DNA of 7,633 bases, from positions 1 to 7,633 of the forward strand of contig CAMRCV010000018.1 in assembly GCA_947041065.1 (NCBI GenBank), given 5' to 3'. Under the pieces are notes generated by a model that saw only the letters and a program-made list of their open reading frames with translations, made no database searches and was not told the origin of the DNA. Position 1 is the first letter of the stretch, and the number at the start of each line of letters is the position of its first letter. This stretch comes from an uncultured Mycoplasma sp. (lineage in GTDB: Bacteria > Bacillota_I > Bacilli_A > Mycoplasmatales > Metamycoplasmataceae). Position numbers and translations under genes: made by a program. Below, one piece after another: positions 1-7,633 of this stretch.

Positions 1-972
1 ATTGTAAACAATAGAACTTTTTCAATTTAAAACTTCTTTAATTCTTTTAACAGATGGAATTGATCTTGAGACTTGAATAAGCACCATAATCATAGTAATT
101 AGTCCGAATAGTACGTTTAATAAAATATTTATAAATGGAGCTACTATGGCCATGTTGGCAGGATCACTTGATGCAAAAGATAATACTGAAATAATTGAAA
201 TATTAATTCCTGATTGAATCAAAGGCATAACTACACCTAATATTTTATAAGCTTTTGTTGTAGTAATCGCCAAAGCTTCATTACCTTTATCAAAATTTGC
301 TTTTTGATTGTCTTTTAAATTAAACGCTTTAACTACTCTTATTCCTAAAATAGTTTCCCTCATAGCTTTATTTATAGAATCAGTATGTTTTTGTGATTGT
401 GAAAATTTAGGAACAGAAAAAATAATGGTCAAAATCATTGCAAGTAAAACAAATGGAATTATTGCTCCGAAAATTCAAGACAAACTTGGATAACTGATTG
501 TTGAAACAACAATCCCATAAACAAATAAGAAAATTCCACTAATGAAAAATCTTAGTCCAAAAAGAAAACTAACTGAAATAAGTTCTGTGTCATTTGTTAT
601 TCTTGTAATTAAAGAAGATGTTGAAATCTTATCAATGTCTTGGTATGATAAATCTTGAATTTTTGCATATGTTTTTAATCTCATATAGGCAATATAGTTA
701 GTTGCTGCTTTTGATGTAAAATAAACACCAAAGATTCCACAAACAAAACCACCAAAAATCATTCCTGCAAAAGTGCCAATTAATTGACTCATTGTTAAAT
801 TATCAATGTTAAAAATATTGTTTGGAGTTGGTTGTCTTCCATGGATAGAAATTGCTTCCATTATTTCACCAATAAACATTGATTCAGTAATTGATTCAAA
901 AGATTGTAGAAATAAAAACAAAATTGTTGCCATCATATATAGAATTGTTTTTTTCTGAAATAACTTGAACAA
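1..972 (-). CDS. ABC exporter, fused permease/ATPase type, N-terminal membrane domain (3' end cut by window edge)
   Basis: Membrane half of a type IV (ABCB/MsbA-like) ABC exporter; the substrate cannot be told from this part. The 324 visible residues hold about six hydrophobic segments, near 9-25, 64-85, 137-160, 167-187, 244-267 and 275-300. Two family signatures are present: the stretch at about 109-129 (STSSLITRITNDTE) and the coupling-helix stretch at about 199-230 (MRETILGIRVVKAF). Trp166 and Trp317 are TGA codons, so a standard-code reading splits the gene. The frame is open to base 1; the Walker A, signature and Walker B motifs of the ATPase must lie beyond the edge. I chose the TTG at 970-972 because AAAGGGG (978-984) lies 5 bases upstream. 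The next in-frame ATGs are at residues 13-14 and would cut into the first membrane helix. It lies 62 bases after ileS on the same strand, so co-transcription is likely. Such exporters often work as pairs, and a partner may lie to the left. Confidence 0.88.
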
Positions 973-977
973 AACAA

Positions 978-984
978 CCCCTTT
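978..984 (-). promoter_or_regulatory. Ribosome binding site that sets the TTG start of the ABC exporter
   Basis: On the minus strand AAAGGGG is followed by five bases (TTGTT) and then the TTG codon at 972-970. No ATG lies at a suitable distance, so this site supports the non-ATG start. Confidence 0.6.
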
Positions 985-1034
985 ACTTAAACGACAATAA
1001 ATATTATTAAATTATAAACCTTTTGATATATAAA

Positions 1035-3692
1035 TTACTTAAAATAATTTTGGCATCTTGAACATAATTCATTTTTTAAATCATTAATTCCGAAATGATT
1101 TCAACATCTTTGGCATTTTGATGAATTAAATCCGGTTACCTTTAGAGAATCACCTTCATGGAATTCACCAATCATTAACAATTTCTTAAAATCAAGTGTT
1201 TTTAAAAATGGTGAATTAATTTGAGCAGTCACACTAGCTTCATTGGTTCTTTTTAAATCTCCACTTTTGATCTTTAATTCAATTTCTTTGTAGATTAAAT
1301 TCTTAATATCAAAAAAGTCTTTTCATTGATTTTCTATTTCCAAAGATTCTTCTGCATTACACTTATAAAAACTTTCTAAGTGAATTGATTCTAGTTTGTT
1401 CTTTTTGTTAAAGAAAGAATAAGCTTCATCTGTTGTTGTAGGGATTATTGGTGCAAGTGATATTAATAAAAATTCCAATATCTTATATAAATTATTTTGA
1501 ATCATTAATCTTTCTAAGTTGTCGCTTTTTTCAGCATAAAGAACATCTTTAATGATTGATAAATAAAAGGCAGATAAATCTGTAATAAAATTGTTAATTT
1601 CTTTAATAACGTTAATAAAACTAAAATCATCATAATATGATTTGATTCTAATCTTTAAATTCTCTAATCTTTCATCAATTAAAGCGTGTACATCATTTTT
1701 AACTACATCTTTATATTCGTAATCATTTAGATTGGCCAATAAAAACCTTAAAGTGTTTCTTATTTTTCGATATATTTCCACATTTTGTTTAATGATATTA
1801 TCACCTATTGTAACGTCATTAGAATACTCGCTGTTCGCTGATCAAAGTCTTAAGACATCAGCTCCATATGTGGAAATTATTGTTTGAGGATCAACAGAGT
1901 TTCCTTTTGATTTAGACATCTTATTCCCTTTGGCATCTAAAACAAATCCATGTGAAATTAGAGCTTTGAAGGGAGCTTTCCCTGAATAAGCAACTGAATT
2001 AATTAATGAAGAATTAAATCAACCTCTATATTGATCGGAACCTTCGAAATATAATTCAAATGGCGGCTTTTCTCCTTGAACATCAACTGATGCAAAAGAT
2101 GAACCAGAATCAAATCAAACATCCATAATATCATTTTCTTTTGTTCAATTTTTATTTCTAAATTTTTCAGGTAAAAGTTCATCAACTGTTTTTTGATATC
2201 AAATATTTGTTCCATTTATTGATATTAAATTAATAACATAATCAAAAATTTCTTCATTGATTACTACTTCTTTATTTTCATCATAAAAAATAATAATCGG
2301 AACACCTCAAGACCTTTGTCTACTGATGGTTCATTCATTTCTGTTTTGAATCATAGTAGCTATTCTTTTATGACCTCAGTCAGAATAAAACTTCACACTT
2401 TCCAAACTTTTCAAAATTTGTTCTTTAACTTTTTCAATAGAAAAGAATCATTGTGGTGTTCCACGATAAATTATTGGCTTGTTTGTTCTTCAATCATGTG
2501 GATACGAGTGCTTAATAAACTTTAATGAAAGTAGAGATTTAGTTTCTTCTAAAAACATTCCAATATTTTTATTAGCATCTTCATAAAATATTCCTGAAAA
2601 TTGCATTCCTTTATCATTAATAGTTCCATCATCTTCAATGTGCATAATCATATTTAAATTATGCTTTTTACCAATGACAAAATCATCTTCACCAAAGAGA
2701 GGTGCAATGTGAACCAAACCACTACCTGCTTCAAGTGTGACGTGGTGACCCGATACAACAGGCGCTAAAACATTTTCTAATATTGGAACACTATATTCAA
2801 TCCCTAAGATTTCTTTACCTTTAAAAGTACTAATAATTTTATGATCACTTCATTTGAAAGTTTCAACTAAAGATTCTAATAACTCTTTTGCCACAATATA
2901 ATTAATATCATTAACTAAAATTTTTACATATTCAAATTTTTCATTAACTGCTACACCTGCATTTGCAATCAAAGTTCAAGGAGTTGTAGTTCAAATTATT
3001 AACTTGTCATTCTTATCAACAACACTATTTCCTTTTTCCACATTAAAAGATACAAAAATAGAAGGTGAGCGATGATCGTGATATTCTACTTCAGCCTCCG
3101 CTAAAGCTGATTGTGATGAAGGTGATCAAAACACTGGTTTTAAACCACGACAAATTAAACCATCCAAAGCAAATTTTTTAAATAATTTTAATTGTTCTAC
3201 TTCATATTTTTTATCTAATGTTATATAGATATCTTCAAAGTCTGAAAGAAGTTGTAAGTCTTTGAATTGTTGCTTTTGAATTTCAACTTGACTAAGGGCA
3301 TATTTAGCAGCTACCGTTCTTAATTCAGAAACATCTAAATTTTTATGTGAAACATTCATTTCACTAAGCATTTTATTTTCAATTGGTAATCCGTGAGTAT
3401 CTCAACCAGGAACAAAAGGAGAATAAAACCCATTTGCTGATTTATATCTAACAATTATATCCTTTAATATTTTATTAAAAGAATGACCTATATGCAAGGA
3501 ACCATTGGCATAAGGTGGACCATCATGTAAAACAAATCTTTCATTTCCTTTATTTCTTTTAAGAACTTGCTTATAGATTTTTTTATCTAACCATTCTTTT
3601 CGAAAAATAACTTCTTTTTCATTTAAATTTGCACGCATCTCAAAATTTGTTTCTGGCATATTCAAGGTATCTTTATAATCTTTTTTTTCCAC
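1035..3692 (-). CDS. ileS: Isoleucyl-tRNA synthetase (IleRS), complete
   Basis: Class I synthetase that charges tRNA-Ile in the cytoplasm; 885 residues, slightly shorter than the usual 900-940. In order: an N-terminus typical of IleRS ([10 protein letters not shown]); HIGH at 67-70 inside [22 protein letters not shown] near 97-106; the CP1 editing domain with TTTPW at 235-239 and [11 protein letters not shown] at 327-337; HDWRTNKP; WTISRQRSWGVP; DVWFDSGSS; KMSKS at 591-595; the anticodon-binding helical domain ([17 protein letters not shown]); and a C-terminal zinc site with Cys860, Cys863, Cys877 and Cys880. Many Trp codons are TGA, though Trp34 is TGG. The start is GTG at 3690-3692, with GGAG seven bases upstream; the next ATG (Met12) lacks such a site and would drop conserved sequence. 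The stop is TAA. It diverges from the dprA-like gene and is followed by the ABC exporter. The editing motif differs from the usual HTAPGHG(E/P)DD form (see findings). Confidence 0.98.
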
Positions 3693-3699
3693 TTTAAAT

Positions 3700-3703
3700 C
3701 TCC
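3700..3703 (-). promoter_or_regulatory. Ribosome binding site that sets the GTG start of ileS
   Basis: GGAG on the minus strand, seven bases (ATTTAAA) before GTG at 3692-3690. It supports the GTG over the internal ATG at residue 12. Confidence 0.6.
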
Positions 3704-3720
3704 ATTATTAATTATTTTTA

Positions 3721-3726
3721 ATTATA
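3721..3726 (-). promoter_or_regulatory. Candidate -10 element for ileS and the ABC exporter
   Basis: A perfect TATAAT on the minus strand, 28 bases before the ileS GTG. It would give a leader of roughly 20-25 bases carrying the GGAG site. The hexamer 17 bases further upstream is GAAGAA, not TTGACA-like, so the call rests on the -10 alone in very AT-rich DNA. Such a short leader leaves no room for a T-box riboswitch. Confidence 0.35.
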
Positions 3727-3897
3727 AATGAAAACCAAATATATTCTTCATAATCCTAATTATTTAAATCAAAAAATAATTATTAATTTTCAACTTTTAT
3801 AAAACATTATTATAAAAATAATAAATAAAATACCTGTTTTTTACTAAATTATTTTTTTTCTAATTAAAAGATAAACAAAATGGGAATTAATATAAGT

Positions 3898-3903
3898 AAG
3901 GAG
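3898..3903 (+). promoter_or_regulatory. Ribosome binding site that sets the start of the dprA-like gene
   Basis: AAGGAG followed by six bases (TTATAT) and ATG at 3910-3912. It lies inside the longer open frame that begins at the ATG at 3880, which has only AT-rich sequence upstream, so the shorter start is preferred. Confidence 0.7.
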
Positions 3904-3909
3904 TTATAT

Positions 3910-4680
3910 ATGAATTTAATATTAATATATTTTGCATTAAAATATAAAGGAGACTTTGTCAGTATTTATAATGCTTTAAAAAACAAGGAAATTGTTGACC
4001 CCGATGAAATAGATGAACTAGAAAAAAGAATAAATTCAGAAGAAATGCAAGTTATTACAATTCTAGATAACGAATATCCTGAATCATTAAAAATAATTGC
4101 TAATCCGCCTTTCGTTTTATTTTATGAAGGAAATATTTCACTTATTCATAAAAATGCTTTGTGTTTAGTGGGAGATAAAAATTCTGATACTATTCTTCAG
4201 TATCTAAATCAAGCTGTAGAGCAAACATCTAAAAATAATATCTTAGTAACTAATTATTTTAAAGGTGTTGAAGAAATGGTTGTAAGTTATTATTTAAAAA
4301 ACAAAAAAGATATAGTCTTTATTTCATGTAATGGGTTATACAAACCTTACTTTGCTAAAGTTATTAAAAATAATCCTAATTCTTTAGTTATTTCTGAATA
4401 TCCAAACGGAGTCAATGTAAATAATAAAAGATTAAGAGAAAGAAATAGAATAACAGCTGCCATAAGTAATGCATTAGTTGTATTTTCATCAGAAAAAGGA
4501 AGTGGTATTATGAATCTTGTTACAAACTTTTTAAATCAAGGAAAAGATATTTATTGTTATCCTGGTTTGCAAAATGAAAATGATGGCAACAATATGTTAA
4601 TTAAAGATGGTGCTAACCTAATTACTTCAATTAGTGACATAACGGATGAAAATGTGATTAAAAACAATAATATGAATTAA
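3910..4680 (+). CDS. dprA: DprA/Smf-like DNA-processing protein, divergent
   Basis: Member of the DprA (Smf) family, which binds incoming single-stranded DNA and loads RecA during natural transformation. In Mollicutes its role is less clear. From the ATG at 3910 it has 256 residues, near the short end for the family and without room for the C-terminal winged-helix domain seen in longer members. Recognisable blocks: YPESLKIIANPPFVLFYEGN at 56-75, a weak VGDK at 87-90, ISEYPNG at 161-167, RERNRITAAIS at 176-186, SGI at 198-200, GKDIYCYPG at 211-219 and NMLIKDGANLI at 228-238. The usual SGxAxGID segment is replaced by VTNYFKGVEEM (113-123), and the usual GxGxxxxYP segment by SCNGLYKPYF (139-148). 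So the fold is probably kept but the nucleotide-like site looks eroded. It contains no tryptophan. It diverges from ileS and converges on fusA. The family call is fairly sure; activity is not. Confidence 0.85.
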   Translation: MNLILIYFALKYKGDFVSIYNALKNKEIVDPDEIDELEKRINSEEMQVITILDNEYPESLKIIANPPFVLFYEGNISLIHKNALCLVGDKNSDTILQYLNQAVEQTSKNNILVTNYFKGVEEMVVSYYLKNKKDIVFISCNGLYKPYFAKVIKNNPNSLVISEYPNGVNVNNKRLRERNRITAAISNALVVFSSEKGSGIMNLVTNFLNQGKDIYCYPGLQNENDGNNMLIKDGANLITSISDITDENVIKNNNMN

Positions 4681-4684
4681 TAAA

Positions 4685-4713
4685 AAAATAAATCTCTAAT
4701 AGAGAAATATTTT
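4685..4713. terminator. Possible bidirectional terminator between dprA and fusA
   Basis: Inverted repeat: TCTCT (4693-4697), loop AAT, AGAGA (4701-4705); then a 2x2 A/A internal loop; then an outer six-pair stem, AAAATA (4685-4690) with TATTTT (4708-4713). Read leftward after fusA it runs into seven T (complement of 4682-4688). Read rightward after dprA it is followed by TATATTTT. The stem is AT-rich and modest, but it sits between two convergent stop codons, where a shared terminator is expected. Confidence 0.5.
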
Positions 4714-4734
4714 ATATTTTAAATAACCTTAAAA

Positions 4735-6810
4735 TTATTTAACCATTCTTTTTTTAATGATTGCTTCACTTACAGATTTTGGAGCTTTTTCATAATGATC
4801 AAAAAGCATTTGGTAATTACCACGACCTGAAGTCATAGTTCTTAAATCTGTTGAATATCCAAACATTTCACTCAATGGAATTCCTGCTTTTATAACAGAA
4901 GCTCCATCTTGACGAGTTTCATTTGTTTTGATTTGTCCTCTACGACGAGAAACGTCACCCATTATATCTCCAAAGTATTCTTCTGGAACTATAATAGAAA
5001 CATCCATTATAGGTTCTAAAATAACTGCTGACAATTGTTCTTTTCCATTTGTTAGAGCTTTTGAAGCAGCAATTTTATATGCCATCTCTGAAGAATCGAC
5101 ATCATGGTATGATCCATCAAACAATGTTGCTTTAATATCAATCATTGGGTATCCAGCAAGAATTCCTGAAGCCATTTTATCTTCAAGACCTTTTTGGATT
5201 GATTTAATATATTCTTTAGGAATTTTTCCACCAACAATTTTATCAACAAATTCAAATCCTTTGTCTTCATTAGGTTCAAAAGTAATTCAAACATGTCCGT
5301 ATTGACCTTTACCACCAGATTGTTTAATGTGTTTTCCTTCAATATCAGCTTTTTTAGTAATAGTTTCTCTATAAGCAACTTGAGGAGCACCAACTGTTCC
5401 TTCTACACCAAATTCTCTTTTTAAACGATCAACAATAATTTCTAAGTGTAGTTCTCCCATACCAGCAATAATTGTTTGACCAGTTTCTTCATCAGTATAT
5501 GTTCTAAAAGTTGGATCTTCTGCAGCTAATTTTTGTAAACCTAAAGAAAGTTTTTCTGTAGCTGCTTTTGTTGCAGGCTCTAGAGCTTGTGAAATAACAG
5601 GTTCTGGGAAATTCATTTTTTCAAGAATAATTTTTCTTTTACCTTCGGCAACAAGTGTATCTCCTGTTGTTGTGTTTTTTAAACCAACAGCAGCGGCAAT
5701 ATCACCAGTTCTAACTTCATCAATTTCTTCACGATTGTTAGCGTGCATTTCTAAAATACGACCAATTCTTTCTTTTTGTTCTTTAGTTGAATTATAAACA
5801 TAAGAACCTTTTGAAAGAACTCCTGAGTAAACTCTAAAAAAAGTTAGAGTTCCAACGTAAGGATCTGTCATTATCTTAAATGCTAATGCAGAAAATTCTT
5901 CATCATCACTTGCAGGTATTTCAATTTCAGCATCATTAAGGTGTCCCTTCATAGGAGGTACATCAATTGGAGAAGGTAAGTAATCTACAACTGCATCAAT
6001 CATTGCTTTAACACCTTTGTTTTTAAAGGCTGTTCCACAAACTGCTGGGAAAAAATCAGAAGTTAATGTTGCTTTTCTTATAATTGTTTTTAGTCTTGGT
6101 GCGTCGATTTCTTTACCATCTAATAAATCCATCATTAATTCTTCATCAAAATCAGAAACAGCTTCAACAAGTTCATGTCTTTTAATTATTGCAACATCCA
6201 TTAAATCTGCAGGAATAGGTATTTCTTTACCAATTTCATCTGGAGAACCATCAAATTCTCAAGCTGTCATTTCAACTAAATCTATGTGACCTAAATAATC
6301 TGTTTCAGTTCCAATGTTTCATTGAATAGGAACAGCATTACCACCTAATAATTTTCTAACTGACTCAACAGCATTTTCAAAATTAGCTCCGGCTTTATCC
6401 ATTTTATTTACAAAAACAATACGAGGAACTTTATAGTTTGTTGCTTGTCTTCAAACTGTTTCTGTTTGAGGTTCAACACCTGATTGAGCATCAAGTACAG
6501 CAACAGCTCCATCAAGTACTCTTAATGAACGTTCTACTTCAACTGTAAAATCAACGTGACCTGGAGTATCAATGATATTAATTCTTTTATCTTTTCAAAG
6601 GGCTGTTGTTGCAGCAGAGGTGATTGTAATTCCACGTTCTTGCTCTTGAGCCATTCAATCCATTTGAGATTCACCAGTGTGTGTTTCACCAATTTTATGA
6701 ATTTTATTAGTATGTAATAAAATTCTTTCTGTTGTTGTTGTTTTACCAGCATCAATATGTGCCATTATTCCTATATTACGGTAATCTTTAATATCAAATT
6801 TTCTTGCCAT
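4735..6810 (-). CDS. fusA: Elongation factor G (EF-G), complete
   Basis: Ribosomal translocase GTPase; 691 residues, the normal bacterial length. GTPase motifs: AHIDAGKT at 17-24 (G1), the switch I region around ERGITITSA (58-66), DTPGH at 81-85 (G3), NKMD at 135-138 (G4) and GTAFKNKG at 259-266 (G5). Domain II follows ([16 protein letters not shown]), then domain III ([18 protein letters not shown]), domain IV ([18 protein letters not shown], with the later SRRRGQI loop) and the C-terminal domain V ([18 protein letters not shown]). All six tryptophans I read (52, 72, 120, 164, 184 and 508) are TGA. The start is ATG at 6808-6810 with AAAGGA upstream; the stop is TAA. It is the last gene of the str operon here, 109 bases after rpsG, and converges on the dprA-like gene. 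Confidence 0.99.
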
Positions 6811-6919
6811 TGTTTTTCCTTTTTTTTATTTAATTATTTATATATAATTTTAATTTTTAATACCTTTATATAATAAAGTTCCCATTAATAAGGAACTATA
6901 AAAGATATTAGAAATTAAA
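6811..6919 (-). other. 109-base rpsG-fusA intercistronic spacer
   Basis: Almost pure A/T apart from the hairpin at 6877-6897 and the fusA ribosome site (AAAGGA just upstream of its ATG). It is longer than the 38-base rpsL-rpsG spacer. Several TATA-rich runs (for example 6838-6848) could act as a -10 for fusA, but no -35 is convincing. Confidence 0.4.
6877..6897 (-). promoter_or_regulatory. Hairpin in the rpsG-fusA spacer
   Basis: Perfect 6-base inverted repeat AGTTCC (6877-6882) and GGAACT (6892-6897) with a 9-base loop, 22 bases past the rpsG stop. In the leftward transcript it is followed by TTATTATATAAAGG, which is AT-rich but not a clean U run. It could be a weak attenuator, an RNA-processing or stability hairpin, or chance. 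Its GC content stands out from the nearly pure A/T sequence around it. Confidence 0.35.
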
Positions 6920-7390
6920 CTATCATCTGAAGTGAGCAAATGCTTTGTTAGCTTCAGCCATTTTATGTGTGTCTTCTTTTTTCTTAACAGAACCACCAGT
7001 TGATTTAGATGCATCTATTATTTCGTTTGCTAATCTTAAATCCATTGTTTTTTCTGTTCTTAGTCTTGAATAATTAATTAATCATCTAAGAGTAAGTGTT
7101 TGCTTACGACGAGCAGAAACTTCAGAAGGAACTTGGTAATTTGTCCCTCCTATACGTCTTGTTTTAACTTCAAGTTGAGGAGTAATATTTTCAACAGCTT
7201 TCTTGAATACTTCAATTGGTTCTTCACCTGTTTTTTGTTTAATTATTTCAAAAGCTGAATATAAAATTGATTCTGCTGTTGATTTTTTTCCATCAAGCAT
7301 AATAGTATTGATTAATTTAGTAACTATTTTAGAGTTAAAAATTGGATCACTAAGGACTTCACGAACGGGAGCTTTTCTTTTTCTTGACAT
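6920..7390 (-). CDS. rpsG: 30S ribosomal protein S7, complete
   Basis: Primary 16S rRNA-binding protein that nucleates assembly of the 30S head. 156 residues, the usual length. The N-terminus is typical ([18 protein letters not shown]), followed by [13 protein letters not shown], the [14 protein letters not shown] stretch, [12 protein letters not shown] and the conserved end [15 protein letters not shown]. Trp103 and the last residue, Trp156, are TGA; the final TGA is followed directly by the TAG stop at 6920-6922. A standard-code reading would stop at Trp103 and lose the last third of the protein. The start ATG at 7388-7390 has AAAGGA about nine bases upstream. It lies between rpsL and fusA in the usual str operon order. 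Confidence 0.99.
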
Positions 7391-7428
7391 ATTTTTTTAT
7401 CCTTTCAAGATTTTTTTATTTAAAATTA

Positions 7429-7633
7429 TTAATTGCTTTGTGCTTTAGGTTTTTTAGTTCCATATTTAGATCTAGATTTATTTCTATTATTAACTCCAGC
7501 AGCATCTTGCGTACCTCTAACAATAGTGTAACGAACTCCGGGTAAATCCTTTACTCTTCCACCTCTGATTAAAACAACAGAGTGTTCTTGTAAATTATGA
7601 CCTTCTCCTGGGATGTAAGCAGTAACTTCCATT
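7429..7633 (-). CDS. rpsL: 30S ribosomal protein S12, C-terminal part (5' end cut by window edge)
   Basis: Decoding-centre protein of the small subunit. The last 67 complete codons are visible, about half of a typical S12. The stretch [20 protein letters not shown] is followed by [12 protein letters not shown] and ends [16 protein letters not shown] with a TAA stop. The first visible ATG (7630-7632) is the internal Met of the conserved [11 protein letters not shown] segment, not the start; the true start lies beyond the right edge. Lys and Pro in RVKDLP are the residues found in streptomycin-sensitive S12; the other resistance hotspot is outside the window. It is the first visible gene of the str operon, 38 bases before rpsG. 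Confidence 0.98.
   Translation of the reverse strand, partial: MEVTAYIPGEGHNLQEHSVVLIRGGRVKDLPGVRYTIVRGTQDAAGVNNRNKSRSKYGTKKPKAQSN

Larger units (their letters stand above)
3693..3909. other. Divergent AT-rich intergenic spacer between ileS and the dprA-like gene
   Basis: About 217 bases that must hold both outward promoters. I see the ileS -10 candidate and, for the other direction, a weak TATAAA at 3811-3816 with no convincing -35. Two perfect 10-base AT palindromes occur, AATAATTATT at 3776-3785 and TTTTATAAAA at 3795-3804; both are easily expected by chance at this composition. No RNA gene or coding frame is evident. Its last 30 bases (3880-3909) are an in-frame extension of the dprA-like gene that I exclude on ribosome-site grounds. 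Confidence 0.5.

Noticed and set aside
2003..2215. A 70-residue minus-strand open frame
   Set aside because: It is out of frame with ileS; the ileS frame here encodes the conserved DVWFDSGSS and GSDQYRGWFNSS segments, so this is a shadow.
1035..3692. Appearance of ileS as a pseudogene broken into several short open frames
   Set aside because: Every break I checked is a TGA at a Trp position, and the reading frame is constant from 3692 to 1035 (886 codons including the stop) with all class I motifs in order.
3776..3804. Two 10-base palindromes as a possible operator in the divergent spacer
   Set aside because: Both are made only of A and T in a nearly pure A/T region, differ from each other in sequence, and are expected by chance; not listed as an operator.
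3693..3879. T-box riboswitch upstream of ileS
   Set aside because: T-boxes are common before ileS in Firmicutes, but there is no T-box consensus (AGGGTGGNACCGCG-like) and no GC-containing terminator stem; the best -10 leaves a leader of only about 20-25 bases.
4928..5305. Plus-strand open frame antisense to fusA
   Set aside because: Lies wholly inside the conserved fusA coding region, has no ribosome site worth noting and no recognisable family; the same holds for the antisense frames at 308-493, 2316-2525, 6017-6289 and 7203-7448.
5142..5393. Minus-strand low-complexity Leu/Lys-rich open frame
   Set aside because: A frame-shifted reading of fusA; composition is an artefact of A/T-rich codons. 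The frame at 6534-6755 is rejected for the same reason.

Overview
The window comes from an AT-rich Mollicutes genome (Spiroplasma/Entomoplasma/Mesoplasma or Mycoplasma type) that uses genetic code 4. Read with TGA as stop, the ileS, fusA, rpsG and ABC transporter frames look broken. Read with TGA as tryptophan, each is one uninterrupted gene with the expected length and motifs. The genus is an inference; the code assignment is well supported by the sequence.

The minus strand from the left edge carries the membrane half of an ABC exporter (1-972, truncated by the edge), then ileS for isoleucyl-tRNA synthetase (1035-3692). Both read leftward, with a 62-base gap, and are probably co-transcribed. 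A 217-base AT-rich divergent spacer (3693-3909) separates ileS from a plus-strand dprA/smf-like gene (3910-4680). dprA converges on fusA across a 54-base spacer (4681-4734) that holds a hairpin with T-rich tails in both directions. The right half is the str operon, read leftward: rpsL (S12, 3' part only), rpsG (S7) and fusA (EF-G). tuf does not follow fusA.

Functionally this is translation housekeeping (S12, S7, EF-G, IleRS) plus one DNA-processing protein and one exporter. I found no CRISPR array, insertion sequence, phage gene, tRNA, rRNA or toxin-antitoxin pair, and no gene-free stretch longer than about 220 bases. I see no novel multi-gene system. The points most worth a second look are the altered editing-site motif in IleRS, the degenerate nucleotide-fold motifs of the DprA-like protein, and a hairpin in the rpsG-fusA spacer.
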